From Streptomyces sp. NRRL F-2664 (GTDB taxonomy: Bacteria > Actinomycetota > Actinomycetes > Streptomycetales > Streptomycetaceae): a DNA stretch of 11,986 nt. The notes under the pieces are model-generated. The model was not told the origin of the DNA and did not search any database. It saw only the letters and a program-made list of their open reading frames with translations. The stretch lies in assembly GCF_000719345.1 (NCBI RefSeq), contig NZ_JOFX01000081.1, positions 1-11,986 of the forward strand, given 5' to 3'. Shown piece after piece: positions 11,889-11,986 of this stretch. Every line of letters begins with the position of its first letter. Position 1 is the stretch's first letter. A program made the translations under genes and the position numbers.

Positions 11889-11986
11889 CTAGGTGTATTG
11901 ACCCGCAGTGTTGTTGATTCGGCTGATGGGTGGGTGTCCGTCGAGTGCGGTGTGGCAGCGGTGGTGGTTGTAGGTGTGGAGGAAGT
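11889..11986 (-). CDS. IS481-family transposase, C-terminal end only (runs off right edge)
   Basis: Thirty-one codons and a TAG stop (11891-11889) are present. The text HTYNHHRCHTALDGHPPISR followed by INNTAGQYT is the hallmark C-terminus of IS481/IS3-type integrase-core (DDE) transposases, in the rve_3 region. The catalytic core lies outside the window. The gene runs toward the tRNA on the same strand. The stop codon is in the sequence CCTAGG, which looks like the insertion target rather than the element itself, so this ORF seems to borrow its stop from flanking DNA. Confidence 0.88.
   Translation of the reverse strand, partial: FLHTYNHHRCHTALDGHPPISRINNTAGQYT
11894..11986 (-). mobile_element. 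Terminal part of an IS481-like insertion sequence
   Basis: The element end is placed at 11894, where the plus strand begins TGTATTGACCCGCAGTGTTG; IS481-type inverted repeats start with TGT. The adjoining CCTAGG (11888-11893) fits the NCTAGN target known for IS481. The other end, the full transposase and the second target copy are outside the window, so boundaries are inferred. Confidence 0.65.

Overview
The window reads as chromosomal DNA from a Streptomyces or a close relative. The G+C content is very high, codons end almost always in G or C, Shine-Dalgarno sites are purine-rich (GGAGG type), and many products carry long Ala-rich export signals. The single in-frame TTA codon found by eye is also typical of that genus. 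No plasmid, phage or CRISPR structure is visible. Everything here was read by eye, without database searches.

Left part (1-2450), all on the minus strand: the 5' end of a small acidic protein that runs off the left edge; a secreted lamin-tail-domain protein; and a luciferase-like flavin-dependent oxidoreductase of the group-1 LLM type.

Centre (2446-4708), plus strand: two adjacent genes for exported proteins that end in the same 12-residue repeat, GNTQGGTQGGGT, with 7 units in the first and 14 in the second. Their N-terminal parts are unrelated: the first has a His/Lys-rich stretch, the second a two-cysteine domain, an Ala-rich linker and an Asn/Thr/Ile-rich lead-in. Each gene ends in a long perfect hairpin, and a 14-bp element is repeated upstream of both. 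This pair is the most unusual content of the window. A third gene near the right end (11275) repeats the signal peptide plus His/Lys module without the Gly/Thr/Gln array, so the three look like a mosaic family of surface or secreted proteins.

Right-centre (4844-9901), plus strand: an exported erythromycin-esterase-family enzyme; an exported beta-lactamase-fold serine hydrolase whose third codon is TTA, suggesting bldA control; a YqjF/DUF2071 protein; and a small eight-cysteine protein. Hairpins separate most of these genes, so they look like single transcription units rather than one operon.

Right end (10277-11986): a MerR-type regulator with a GyrI-like effector domain that is broken by a +1 frameshift; the His/Lys-rich secreted protein; an atypical tRNA-Trp(CCA) on the minus strand; and the end of an IS481-type insertion sequence lying about 20 bp upstream of the tRNA. 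The transposase stop codon seems to lie in the CTAG target sequence rather than in the element.

No pathway links all the genes. The common thread is export: six of the ten proteins complete in the window carry recognisable export signals, and at least three of them are low-complexity surface-type proteins.
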